Source of the DNA: Astropecten irregularis | Lineage: Eukaryota; Echinodermata; Asteroidea; Paxillosida; Astropectinidae | Assembly: GCA_963971285.1 (NCBI GenBank) | Contig: OZ020254.1 | Location: forward strand, 9,920,001 to 9,984,000 | DNA: 64,000 nt | Direction of reading: 5' to 3' | Shown: in pieces, positions 21,719 to 34,600 of the stretch | Numbering within the stretch: position 1 is the stretch's first letter | Layout: every line of letters begins with the position of its first letter | The notes under the pieces: model-generated | Databases searched by the model: none | What the model was told of the DNA's origin: nothing | The model's input: the letters and a program-made list of their open reading frames with translations, nothing else | Program-made: the position numbers and the translations under genes

Positions 21719-23310
21719 AGAACTGATCCTTCATATTGACGTAAGCTGTAGAACTGATGAGCCTGCAGTAATGTGCTGTGTTGAATTTGGGGCAAACCAC
21801 TTACATTTGGTACAGTTTAATTGCTTTTATTATATTTTGATCCGTCGTACTGAGGCTTTTTATGCCCCCTTTGGTTGATTTCTGCATTTTTGTTGGGAGG
21901 GACAGAATTTGAGGGAGTCTGACTTTATTTGAACAAGAACGAATGTGGGTCATTTTGAGAAGAAAAAACTAGGGGAAAGAAATTTAGAATATATGGCATG
22001 TACACTTTCTACATGCATCTTGAAAGATTTATCCGGCATACTGGTACATGGAAATGTCTTATTCATTAGAGAAAGATTTAGTTTACTGCTGCTGCTAAAG
22101 AAAGTTTGAATCATCAGTTTCATTTTATTCCAGGTTACTTTTTTTGTTCAGGGTTTCCAAGTGATAATAGTTTTGATATAAAGTGTAATTCCAAAGAATT
22201 GTGGTTTTGGGGTCAAAATTTTCTCATGAAAAAATGACAAAGGCATGTATGTTCTGGAAATATGTAACTCCATTTCGTTAAAATTGTTTACTTTATAGTT
22301 GGGGGATGTACTCTTTTTTGAGAACAGAATCTTTTCACTTTTCGGGGTCAGAAAACTTCTCTTAAGCTGTTTTAGACAACAGCTTGATAAAACTACCTTG
22401 ACAAAAATTAAGTATACACAGGATTAATTAGAGCTTTCAAAGGCAATCTTTAGCAGTTTTATTACAACTTTGTCTGAATATAGGTACATATTTACTAAAA
22501 ATAGGACAAACAAGGGGGGGGGAAATATGTTGTTTGTGAAAAGCCAGTCCAGTAAAAGGTGAGTGAACGTCGGATGAAATGCCAGAGGCAGAATTTAAAG
22601 GAAGATTTGTTGTCTATCGACTGGGAAGTAGAATACATGTACTGTGATTTGGATCCTGTAATGTGAATCTTTGAGCCTCAAGTAGGTTATATTTACAACG
22701 TTATTTCGAATCAATCCTTCTAGGGGGACTAGTTCATCTAGTCCCGGATGCTTTTCACCTAGTCCCATCATCAAATCGACTCTAGCAATATTACATTTTA
22801 GTCTCGAGGATGAGAAAAAAGAAAGAAAAGAAAGAAAGAAGACTGACCCTATCTGTAGTGGGCCATGGGTCCTGGGAGAAAGCTTTGGACGCTGTTAATG
22901 GACCAAGCCCGAGGCTTGTTCCATTACGTCCAGACAACCTCAGAATCAAAGTCATTACACAGGACTCAAATCTCCAATCACACTGATACCTCATTTTGTT
23001 TGTTTTGTTGGGATGGTTTTGGGGGGGCTAAAACTCCAAAGCAAAAAGAGCATGACTAGTAAACAGCCTCGGCATTCTTACTTGACATTCTACATTTAAT
23101 ACACCCCTCCCTTTTACCTTTACAAAAATGCGTGGGTGTACACTAGAGCTTTGAGCATTTTTTGACATTTTCACAGTGCCTTGAACGTAGATAAAGTAAA
23201 CTGCCTGTCATATCATAAATATACCATCAGTGCGTGTCCTTCTACAATCTGTGCAACTGTCAGTATATGTGACAGAATACTGGCCATTGAGACACATCAC
23301 ATCACCTCTC
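21719..23310. other. Intergenic, nothing recognised
   Basis: A purine-rich GAAA stretch lies at about 22810-22840 and a G run at about 22515. No supported gene is seen. Confidence 0.5.
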
Positions 23311-23676
23311 TTAAAGGTAGTATCATACTTTGGTTTTTGTCAAAGAAATACAGATTCATGGGCAACAATATCAAGGAAGATACAGTCACAGTCATCTGTG
23401 AAAATTGCAGTCCAATACGGTGCCCACTTTTTGAGAAAACAGTGAAAAACACCCACAGTATTTCTTAAGTCTTTTCTCTTTTATTTTTGATCTTTTAAAA
23501 GATCAAAAAGATTTTTGGTCGTTGTTTTATTAATTTCTGGATAAATACACCAGTTCAGGCGGCAATATTTTATCGGTATGTTTCTACCAGCATCATCTTC
23601 ATACCCTGTAAGTTATACCTTAAATCTGTGAACATTTCTGTTTTGGTCTCTTACCAAAGTATGATACAACCTTTAA
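23311..23676 (+). repeat. TTAA-type MITE, copy 4 (well preserved)
   Basis: TTAA at both ends. Ends are AGGTAGTATCATACTTTGG and CCAAAGTATGATACAACCT, about 19 bp inverted repeats with one mismatch. This is the clearest copy for defining the family: about 358 bp between TTAA sites. Confidence 0.85.
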
Positions 23677-23894
23677 AGGTAGTTAGTCAAACAACGACCA
23701 AAAATCTTTTTGATCTTTTAAAAGAGAAAAGACTTGAGAAATACTGTGGCTGTTTTTCACTGTTTCATCAAAAAGTGGGCACTGTATGGGATTGACATTT
23801 TCACAGATGACTGTTTCTGTGTCTGTCTTGATATTTGTGCCCATGAATCTGTATTTCTTTGATAAACACCAAAGTATGATAAAATTACCTTTAA
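23673..23894 (-). repeat. TTAA-type MITE, copy 5 (partial, inverted)
   Basis: A 5' portion of the same family in reverse orientation, abutting copy 4 at a shared TTAA. Copies 4 and 5 therefore form an inverted pair that could fold into a hairpin of roughly 200 bp. Confidence 0.8.
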
Positions 23895-24423
23895 CCAATC
23901 ATAATTAAGAAACTATCCTAGGTATGTACTTAATTGACTTGTAACATTGTACGCTTTCTGTTAATATTATTCTCTTATGTAAAATTTTGTAAACTTAATA
24001 TCCCTACACCTTTCTAATTTATACACATTTCTAGACATGTAGGGAAGATATGTAATTCAGAAGGTAAAACAAAATAATGAGATTTGTTTTAGTTTCAAGG
24101 AAGACAGGCTGAAGAAAACAAAATGGCAGCCTGCGTCTTTTAGAAAGAAAAAAAAATCTACACATTTGATAAATAGTGTTTCCTTCCCATATACTCCAAA
24201 ATCAATTACTGCATAATATATTATTATCACGGGCACTTTCAATTTCCCATTATCAAATATTTAGTGCGTAGTTATGATTTTTGCTTCATCATAATTTATT
24301 TTAATGATAATTTTTACAAATAGTGTATTAGGGAGACAGGATAGTGTCTAAAAGTGAAATTTCAGGAACCGTCGGGAATTTTCTATCGGCATTTTTTTTT
24401 ATTTTTACATCCATATTTTGATG

Positions 24424-24585
24424 CCAGGGTTATGTTTCACAAAACTCGTTGTTACTTAATATCAATTGTAGGACTTATGATGCATTGCAGGATTTGCAGC
24501 CCTATACGTAGGATATGATGGGTTATCCTTAGTAACTCGAGCTACGATTGATCGTAGGACTTAATGAAAGCGACCGCAGGACATA
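24424..24585. repeat. Palindromic repeat, family shared with 52.7 kb
   Basis: It begins GCCAGGGTTATGTTTCAC and contains ATCAATTGTAGGACTTATGA facing CGATTGATCGTAGGACTT. The element at 52728-52862 shares GTAGGACTTATGATGCATTG and GGTTATCCT. It is a short foldback element. Confidence 0.6.
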
Positions 24586-25666
24586 GAATGCTCTTACTGT
24601 GGACATTTTATGTCAATTTCAAGTTCATTGGTTCGGAGGATGTTTAGAAATAGGTAAGTAAAGTTTTGTACACAACAATATGGGATTGTCTCCCTAAGAA
24701 CCCATCCTCAGTTATTGTTATTTGTTAAAATGAAATGGAAAAAAAAAGAATAGAAACAAAAAATAGAAATGTTTGTACAGTAGTAAAATACCAAAAGTCA
24801 TGCAAAAAGTACATACATCTATGCAAAATATACATTCATATCCCTTAGTGAAATAAAAAAAGCTGTCAAATTTACCATGCTATAAAAATATATTTCCACT
24901 ATTCTGAGTATCAAAAATGGAAAAATTTGATAATGTACAGCTATAATTCTGCTATTTAAAGAAATTGGAACTTGCATAGCATTCATTGTGCATCATTACT
25001 ATTGCATAAACCCCAGGGACTGCATTTACTGATATCCCTGACTGACAACCTTCCTCAAAAATCATCACTCCTACCCCAACCCCCTCATCAACCCCCACCC
25101 TATCCCCACCCAGCCCCCTCCTGAAAAATGAAAACCAAAATCTGACTTCTTACATCAGAAAGATCAGTAACTATCCAGTGAATACGAGTTACAGCGAGAC
25201 ATATGCAACGAATGATACCTTAGCCCAGTGGGACAAATCATCTTTCTTCGACAATAATTTTTGGAGTTGCTTCTCATTCCTTATAATTGTATACCACTGT
25301 TGACCTGTGCAATGTAAATAACTTTCCCTGGTCTTAAAAAAATTGATGACTTACAGATTTACAGAGTTGTTGAAACTTCAAAATCAACTGAACAAAAATG
25401 TGAGAAGAAAGATGGCCGGAGGAAACTGTGATGAACGTCCAGATGGTGTTTGGACCATGGACGTCTTTTCTCGGTTATGATGCAATGTAAACCTAAACTT
25501 CTGTATTGTATCCCACTATGACATACTTCAAGCTCGGTTTCCATGCAGCATGCAAGCAGGCAGGCGGAGAAGAGGGACGAGAGGGGTTACTTGAGGACTG
25601 AAATGCTCCGTGATTGAAACTCCAGAAATCTCTAATCAGCGGAGGGGACGACAGATCTGGCCGTCA
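24586..25666. other. 3' flank / 3' UTR side of the MIEAP-like gene
   Basis: No gene recognised; a C-rich patch lies at about 25070-25120. Part of this is presumably the 3' untranslated region of the minus-strand gene ending at 25667, but I could not place its polyadenylation site. Confidence 0.4.
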
Positions 25667-28600
25667 TCACGTCAGGACGACTCCCTTGTAGACGCACATA
25701 CCCTTGGTGGATTCCAGCAGAGCCGGCCAAATGTGCTCCTTGACTCGGACGCTCTTTCGGTTGGCACTCGGCACCCTCTGGTGGACGGCCGGGTCGAACG
25801 ATCGCAGCTCAAAGTCGATGATGAACGGGGAGGCCAGGATGGAGAGCCTCCAGGCCAGGCTGACGCAGCTTGTCACAAACTTCTTCAACGGGACGGAGTC
25901 CTGGAGGAGCTGGTGATCTGATACTTCAAACAGCTGATCCAAGACATCCTGCAGGTGGGGAAAAACAATCAGCAGATATTAGCATAAGCTGCTACTTCTG
26001 TAGCTATGTCATCATCTGGTAATGAATCATCCTTATAAATTTTAATTTTATAGGTTTATATTCTATAACATTGATGGTTGTCAAGTTGACCAGTGACCAC
26101 AGACAGTTGTAAAGCTAAGTCAACATTGAACTGAACCCTGTTGCCAATTATTCTCCCCTGTGATTATGACCAGTAACCTATCCCTGTGGTATAGTAAGCT
26201 ATCCTTGTACCAGTAACCATAGTAACCTGTCCCTATAGTAAAGTAACCTATCCCTGTACCAGTAACCATAGTAACATATCCCTATAGTATAGTAACCTAT
26301 CCCTATGGTATAATAACCTATCCCTATATAGTGAGGGGTTTCAGGTCCACCCAATATCATTGATGGGAGATGAAAGATTATACCAATCTTCCTCAGGTGC
26401 TCCAGCTGTTCCTCCTGTGACCTGTGGCAAGGTACTGTTCCCCATGAGATAGTATTAAGCGTATCCATATCCCCACGACCTATCCTTCCCCTGTAATATC
26501 CTTGCCCTCTCACCATGATCATTGGCTGGAGGTTAAAGCTGTCACCCATCCTCCTCAGGTGCTCCACATTTGACCTGTGGCATAGTAACCTCCCCCATGA
26601 GATAGTAACCTATCCCCACATGGCCCTATTCCCCTGCAATCCCTCTCCTCTCTCACCGTGATCATTGGCTGGAGTTTAAAGCCATCACCCATCCTCCTTT
26701 TAAGTGCTCTAGCAGTTCCACATTTGACCTGTGGCATAGTATTCTCCCCCATGAGATAGCAACCTATACCCATGTGGCCCATTTCTCCTATAATGTCCCC
26801 CCCCTCTCACCGGCACCTTGATCATGCATGGGTTGCAGATCAAAGCCATCACCCATCCTCCTAAGGTGCTCTAGCAGTTCCATATTAGACCTGTGGCATA
26901 GTAACCTCCCCCATGAGATAGTAACTCCCCCTCCCCTCTCACCGTGATCATGGGTTGCAGATCAAAGCCATCACCCATCCTCCTAAGGTGCTCTAGCAGT
27001 TCATCCTGAGACCTGTTATCCGGTGGAATATCCATGGTATAGCTGCTGACGCTCTCCTCGTCGTCGGTGATGGGTATTTGGAGCATTCTGGCTTTGGCCA
27101 TATGTAGCTCATGGATGGTGGTTTGTGCACTCTGAAAAGAAAACTAGACAGACAGAGAGAGAGAAGCAAAATAAGATGAGCACGCTCCCTTGACAGAAAA
27201 AGGAGTAACTCCTTACCAACACAGTACAAGGCTCTTAGAGGGCCACCCACAGGTGAGGGCTAAAGGAAAGTGGAGAGGAAAACCGGGCAATTAAATAGGA
27301 AGATCTGATTGCAAGAAAACTATTGATATTACTAATCAAGAGAAACATGATGCCTTTTTGAGATACTTTCTGAAAGAACATGATACCTAGAGCTAAAAGT
27401 TGATTTGTTCATCATCTTGTAAAATGGGAAGAGACACAAGAGAGAGAATAAACAAGCATATGAGTTCAGGAAACATACCACAATGACAGAGAAGAGAACC
27501 ACATCTTTGTCCTCTGCAGGGATCGTTAGACTCGTCCAAGCCACTGCTCTCTGCTCGGTGTACAACTTGTCGTACTCATACAAGAGATCTTCCGAGACAT
27601 TCCGTATGTAGTTCTTAGGCAGGTGGCGGGTGGCATGGCTCACTTTGTCCTCGACCTTTTTGGGACGATTCTTGCCTGTGGTGGACTGAGGGTTCTGCTT
27701 GGAACCGTTGTTAGACATCTTCTGACTGACGAAATTGGCAGACTTGGGTTTGTCTGCCGGGGAAGATGTCTCTGGAATTGGAGCTAGATGGAGTTGATTA
27801 GAGAATGTGGCGGTTTTGGACTTTCTTGGGGAGGGAGGCTCCTGCTTAATGGTCTGGTGTCGAACTTCAGCCAGCTTCTGAGTCTCGCTGGATGATGGTT
27901 GCAGAACGAGAGGCTTGTTGGTAGGAGCAGGCTCTGTCGGCTTGCTGTCTGTCAACGGCTGCTGCAGAGAGGCAAGTGTATGGGTCTGAGTGACAGGAGA
28001 TGTCTTGTCATCGATGGTAGGCATCGGCTGGGTCGGTGCTTCCTGTAGTTCATCATCAGCAGTGTCCTGTTTGGTAGAAAGGTCTTGTGAATCATCAGAC
28101 AGTAGGGGCTGTTTGTCAGGTTGTACTTCTGTTGAAGTTTCATCCTTGACAGGTGCTTCATGTGTGGATTCTTCTGCTGGCTCTTCAACTGAGCTGGGTT
28201 GATTAGGCTGCTGGAGTGAACCTAATGGCCCTTTGCTGACTTGAACTGGATCAGGGTCCTGGTGGGAAGCCTTCAACTGCCTCTCTAAAGTAGCAGTCCG
28301 CTGCTGGACACTCGATTCCGGTAGCTCCTCCTGAGGATGATGATGACCCTTCGTCCCCGATCTTCTCAGCATCTCGGCTCTCTCAATCAGGATGGCCTTC
28401 TGCTGTTCCACAAAAGACGATGCCTTCTTCTTGGATTGAAAAGGCTCAGGAGGGGGAACCGTTTCCTCAACTGCATCTGGCGCAGGGGTTGAAACGTCCT
28501 CTAAATCGGAAAAAGACTCCGGGGGCGAAAGTATTTCTGGTGATGCCAGAGGAGCTCCGCCTTGGCTAATACTTCCATCAGCCTTGGATGTGGTCGACTC

Positions 28601-31600
28601 CTCCTCAGGATAAGTCTCAGGAATCTCTGCAGCAAGATCTCGAGGTGCTTGTTCAATGATGATAACCGTTGGCTCAAACGGCAAAAACACCCTGTTGAAA
28701 CAAAATGACAAAATTCACAAATCTCATCCATCTCTCGGTCACACATACTGTAATCTAGTTGACATGTCATCAGAGAATTGTTATGTCCCAGTAAGCTGAG
28801 ACAAGGGTAACCGCTGGATAATGATTATGGAGTCCACTCAGTATCAGTAATCTGCCATCGAGATGTGTCTTCATTTATTCATAAAACATGTCTGAAGTAA
28901 ATCAACTATTATCCACACATGCACGGTGACTAACATGAATATTCATGAAAATAATAAATATATGCATACATGATAGGTATTTGATTTTGCAAGAATAACA
29001 AGTCATCCTTCACAAATAAGGTAATTATTCATGATTCTGCTCTGTAATTTGACATTTTCATAGCCGCTGAAATAATTATGTGTGATGGTTTTGTGGCACT
29101 GTTATGGCAACCACAAAGTCAACACTTTGTTTAAACAGACTGCAGCTCATATATCATTGGAATGCAAACATGAATTGAAATTTCAGGAACTTTTTTCATT
29201 TAGAGCCTTTACAAAATAAGCAGCATCCTTAATTGTGATTCCCTGTGCTGCTGTGTCTGGGTTTACCATTTGCTATGTGCGTTATGGCTAAGATCACTAG
29301 TCATATAGGAGTTAAAGGGTCATCCAACTTGCTCCCTGACAAAGATACTTGACAATAAGGAGGTATATGGTTTACGAGCAGGATGGATCAAAATGGTACA
29401 GCACTCATACTGTGCTCCAGCGGTCCTTGGTTCAAATCCCACACCCTGTCAAATCTACCTTTGGCTCCACACCCGGTTCACTTACTCATCATTGGCCGAG
29501 TCTTTCCTTTCATCCTTCATCTTCTCCATCGCTATGGTAACCATACTCAGCCTCTCCCTGAGGCTTTCGTTCTCTTGCATCAGTTTCTTCTCCCTCTCTG
29601 CCAGGCGATCTCGTTCCTTGGACACCTCCTCCAGTCTCTTTGACGTCTCGCTGCCTTCTCCTTTTGACAGTCGTCGAGTTTTGGGCGTGATGGTTGCATA
29701 CAGGGGATCAGGATCATCATCTTTACTGTCTTCAGCTTTAATATTAAACCGTAAAATAAATAATCAAAGCAATCATTATTGAGTTGACTCTTAATGCTTC
29801 AACATGGCCTACTCAGATCTACCAAGTCTCACGCCTACAGCATGACAGTCACGCCTTGGGGCTCTCTCTCACGCTCACACGTCCAGCAACCATTTTCTCA
29901 CGCCTCAGGACCAGACTAGGAAAATACGGCAATTCATAGTGTGTGCCGCCATGAACTGCGCTATTTGAGTTGGGTGATTTTATTTTTCTTCAAGCTAATT
30001 TCATGCACATTTTGGGACTCTGTTGTTTTTAAGAATCGGTTAAAACATGTAGTGATTATATAGTCACTTTAGTATGCCCCCCACGTCGCCAAAATCCTCC
30101 GGCTGGTCTCTGAACTTGGCATCTCTGCCTACTCCCATAGACTTGTTTACGTTTATTCCTCTTTAGTACTCTAGACTGTACCCTAAGCAGACTTATTGGA
30201 AAAAAGGTTTTGGTACCCACTAAGCAACATTGATTTGCAATGTTACAATTTTGTCTAAAAGAAGGAAAATGTTGCTTTACTTTGTGAGGTGATGGATGGA
30301 GTTTGCTCGCCACCTCCAAAGAAGTGCCGTCGAAGAGCTGCAGGTGAGATGGAAGAATCTCTGCTCCTTGGCTGGCTAATCCCTCGTCGCTCCAGTTGGC
30401 GACGGCCAACAGCTGTAACCAACAAAGATTAACAGACCATCAAGTTACTCGAATCAGCTTCTCTAGCAAAGCAAAGGATGTGAGGATTGTCCGAGGAGAA
30501 TGGTTGGAGCAGAGAGAAGTTTGACTTCCTTACCTGGTGAGGAGGCCGACATATCCCTGATCCTAGACATCATCCGTTGGAAATCCTCGCTGTCCTCCAC
30601 GCTCTGCCTGCGAGGTCTGGTGATGGCGCTGCGATCCACGGAGCCGCTGCGCGACCTTGTCCTGTCCCGGTCGCTGCTGGCCGAGCGCTTGGTAGCCCTC
30701 CCCGTTGAACCATTGTCCAACGATTGGCTGCGTCGGTGGTGCTTCCACCAGCGAGAGCGTTTCTCTGGAGTCTCATTTCCAGGAAGGCTCATCCTCTCTT
30801 GGCGTTCCCCCTCATTGGTTGGACCGAGGATCTTTTCTATTGGATCAACCTGGGCCTGGATTTTATCTTCAACATTCTCTTCTGTAAACATCAAATCAGA
30901 AATTTGAATAAAACATAAATAAATCATTCCACCACTATGCAAGGATTGTATTATTGGGGTCCCGGATGCAGTCCTTAAACTCTAAAATGTTAGAGGGTAA
31001 ATCGGTGCAGGCTCTTGGACCAATTATGGGTCTAAATGGGTAGATTATCAACCACAAGTCTACCGCACGACCTGTCATGGAATACTGTTCTCATATCTGT
31101 GATGGCTCCCCAGCCAGTCATCTATTCTTTCTCGACAGAATCCAGCGCCGTGTGGTGAGCTTGATTGGTGAAGACCTATCATCATCACTGGAACCGTTAT
31201 GCCATCGGCACTCAGTTGCTTCACTGAGACTTTTTTTTACAGATACCCCCATGGAATGTGCTCCAATGGTCTTTCAATGGTTGTACCACCTAACTGGTCA
31301 TTTGGTCGCACAACATTGCATTTCTTGCAGTTCCCATCCTTTCTCTGTTTCTGTCCCCAAATCAAATACCTCAAGATATTCCTTGAGTTTCTTCCCATGC
31401 ACTGCCTCACTCTGGGATTTCATACCCTCATCCTGTTTTCCTACAGGATATAATCTCTCTCAATTCAAACGTGATGTTAATAGTTTTCTTGCAGATCTTC
31501 CTAATTGCTCTGTTTTTCTCTCCCCTTTCCTTTTGCCCTCTCCTTTGAGTGGCCCTTTTGGGCCTTGTGTTAGGCAATATTTGTAAAAAAAAAAATATAA

Positions 31601-34600
31601 AAAAATAACAACAAAACGAAAACAGACAGTCTTGGCAATGAGTTTGAGGCTATTGTAATTCTGTTTTCCCCTTAATCCACTGTGAGACAGTGGAGTTACA
31701 GCTTTTGTTTGCACCATCTAAACTTTTCTGTTGAAGTTTTCCTTAAAGTTATCATCATATCTCAGGCTATTATTGATAAAGAATCATACCAAACCAAACC
31801 ATTTTTCTGGCACTCATATTTAACAGATATTATCATTTATATGCACAGAAAGTGACACAAACTGAATATGCATCACTAATATGCATACTCATAAACATGT
31901 TACTAAAATAAATTTTATTAAATTTTCTGCTTAATTTTCTTTGTCAGAGGAACTTGGTTAGAAACGTCTTTTACTTCTGCCGAGAATCCCCCATAAGTAT
32001 CTGATTTGTTTATCTTCTCATATACATTTTTTTATTGAGCATTATTTTGAACAATGATAAAACAAATTCATACGTTAAAAAATCACAATCGGGCCATGGG
32101 ATGTTTTGGAAATTTTGAACTACATTTAGACTAGACTAGACTAGACTAGAACTAGAACCTTTTCAGGTGATTACAAAATTTAATTCACTGCCAAAGGGCA
32201 TCTGAATTCATTCACTTAAAGGGACATTTATAGTCACAATCATATAACTATTATTTATTTTTGCTTTTTGGTGGCCACAAGTGGTCATGCTTGCTGTCTG
32301 TTTCATTATATGACCTTTGTCATTGTCAGTGTGACCTTTCTAGGTCCTACGTGACAAATGGACCGAATTAACCTTGGGGTGCTAGGAATGAAACCGTAGA
32401 GAATTAAATCAAGTCCTTCAATGAACTGACGGATGGAATTCCGAGTATTATTGGATATTTTATTACTATAAGGCTGAGGATAATGCATTGCAAACAGCAT
32501 GGGGTCAGGGGCCCATTGAAGGCTTCCAAGATACTTTGCATTCCACAAATTCTGTGAGGACTAAGGGGTTTTAAGTTTGCAAAATGTCTTCTTTTTGCTT
32601 GATATTTTGGGTGATTTGTAGTTTCAGTAATATCACTGGTGCTTTTCACTTTACAATATATAATTGTTTTCCAATTGTTTGGCAAAATAAGTCGATTAAC
32701 TCAGGCTGTTTTTATGTTTTTAAGGCCAGCTTGTGATTTCCTCACATGGTCATATATTACAATAATATATTATGAAAATTATAATATATAATGCAAACAA
32801 TTATAAAAATTTAAGACATTATATTGGGGATTTTGCTGCTTAAAGGTAGTATCATACTTTGGTTTTTGTCAAAGAAGTACAGATTCATGGGCAAAAATAT
32901 CAAGGAATCGAAGATACAGTCACCGTCATCTGTGAAAATTTCAGTCCAATATGGTGCCCACTTTTTGGGAAAATCGTGAAAAACAGCCATAGTATTTCTT
33001 AAGTCTTTTCTCTTTTATTTTGGATCTTTTAAAAGATCAAAAATAATTATAAATTATTTAATTATTAAATTTTAATTATAAAATTATAAAAATATTATCT
33101 TTTAAAAGATCTTTTAAAAGATCAACAAGATTTTCGGTTGTTGTTTTACTAATTTCTGGATAAATACAGCATTTCAGGCGGAAAAATTTTAACGGTATGT
33201 TTCTACCAGCACCATCTTCATACCTTGAAAATTATACGTAAATCTGTGAACATTTCTGTTTTGTTCTCTCACCAAAGTATGATACAACCTTTAAATGTCA
33301 TTCATGAGAACTGTGACAGGCCTTGAGAAATGTGTACATAAATTCATATACAATGCTCTTTAGTTGCAAGTTTTTTGGATATCCATGCATTCGAAAATCA
33401 AAAATTGTGCTTTCCGGTAACAAACAAATATATAGACCAGATTTTGGATAAGAAAAAATATGAAAAGGAGCACACACACAAAGTATTTTGTTATCGAATA
33501 TTTCTAATTTCAGCATGACAATATGCCCTTTCATTCTGACCTAGCTTTTTCTTTTCCCACTCAAACCAAGCTGAAGATTCCGTGCATTCCGATGACCCTT
33601 TCCAAATTTTCTATTGCGATGGATTAAGCATTCTGGTCCTTTTCTGGCAATGTATCCATGCATTATAGAAGGAGGGGAATAATAATAATATGTCATGCAT
33701 CGTGAAATCACGCAAACTAGCCTCCCAGACAATAGACTATTTCACTGTGTACTCAGACTGACTTGAGTTTTTTTCAAAATTCAATCTTAAAGGTAATATC
33801 ATACTGTGGTTTTTGTCAAAGAAACACAGATTCGTGGGCAAAAATATCAAGGAAGATACAGTAAAAAGTAATTTGTGAAAATTTCAGTCCCATACGGGGC
33901 CCACTTTTTGAGAAAACAGTGAGAAACGGCCACAGTATTTCTTAAGTCTTTTCTCTTTTATTGTTGATCTTTTAAAATATTTTTGGTCGTTGTTTTACTG
34001 ATTTCTGGATAAATACAGCATTTCAGGCGGTACAATTTTAACGGTATGTTTCTACCACCACCATCTTCATACCCTGTAAGTTATAGGTAAATCTGTGAAC
34101 ATTTCTGTTTTGGTTTCTTACCAAAGTATGACTAGTTAACTTTTCTAGTCATTGCTTCCTTGATCACATTTTTTAAGCCTCAGCAACAAAAGTTAGTCAA
34201 ACAGGAGTTCATAGGTTGAACATTTCCCACGCTTTACACAATCGATTCCGCCACAAAGCCACTAGGTAATGTGGTTTGTATAGGACCTTCACAAACTGCG
34301 TCAGTTTGACATAAATTTCAAAGACTAGAAAAAAAAAACTATTTTGAAGTTTCCATTTGGACAATATCAAGGACAATTCCCTGAGTGAATTCAATAGATA
34401 TAAGGCTGATTGGTGAGCACTGAGGTGTGTGGTGTACGGCATACAATCAGATTCTGTGGGTTGTGCCACAATGACGTTTCTCCCTTAATAGACACATTGT
34501 AGATTTGCGTGAGAATCCTCTCACACATGGCTGTGGGTAGACTAATACATGTACCAGGGTAATTGTTTGTGCGTCGTGGGCACAAGGGGTAACGTGTTTC

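Noticed and set aside
30056-30409. Alternative frame MAVANWSDEG... over exon 3 of the MIEAP-like gene
   Set aside because: The phase left by exon 2 demands the neighbouring frame (RRQLERRGISQPRSRD), which is also open and joins exon 4 correctly.
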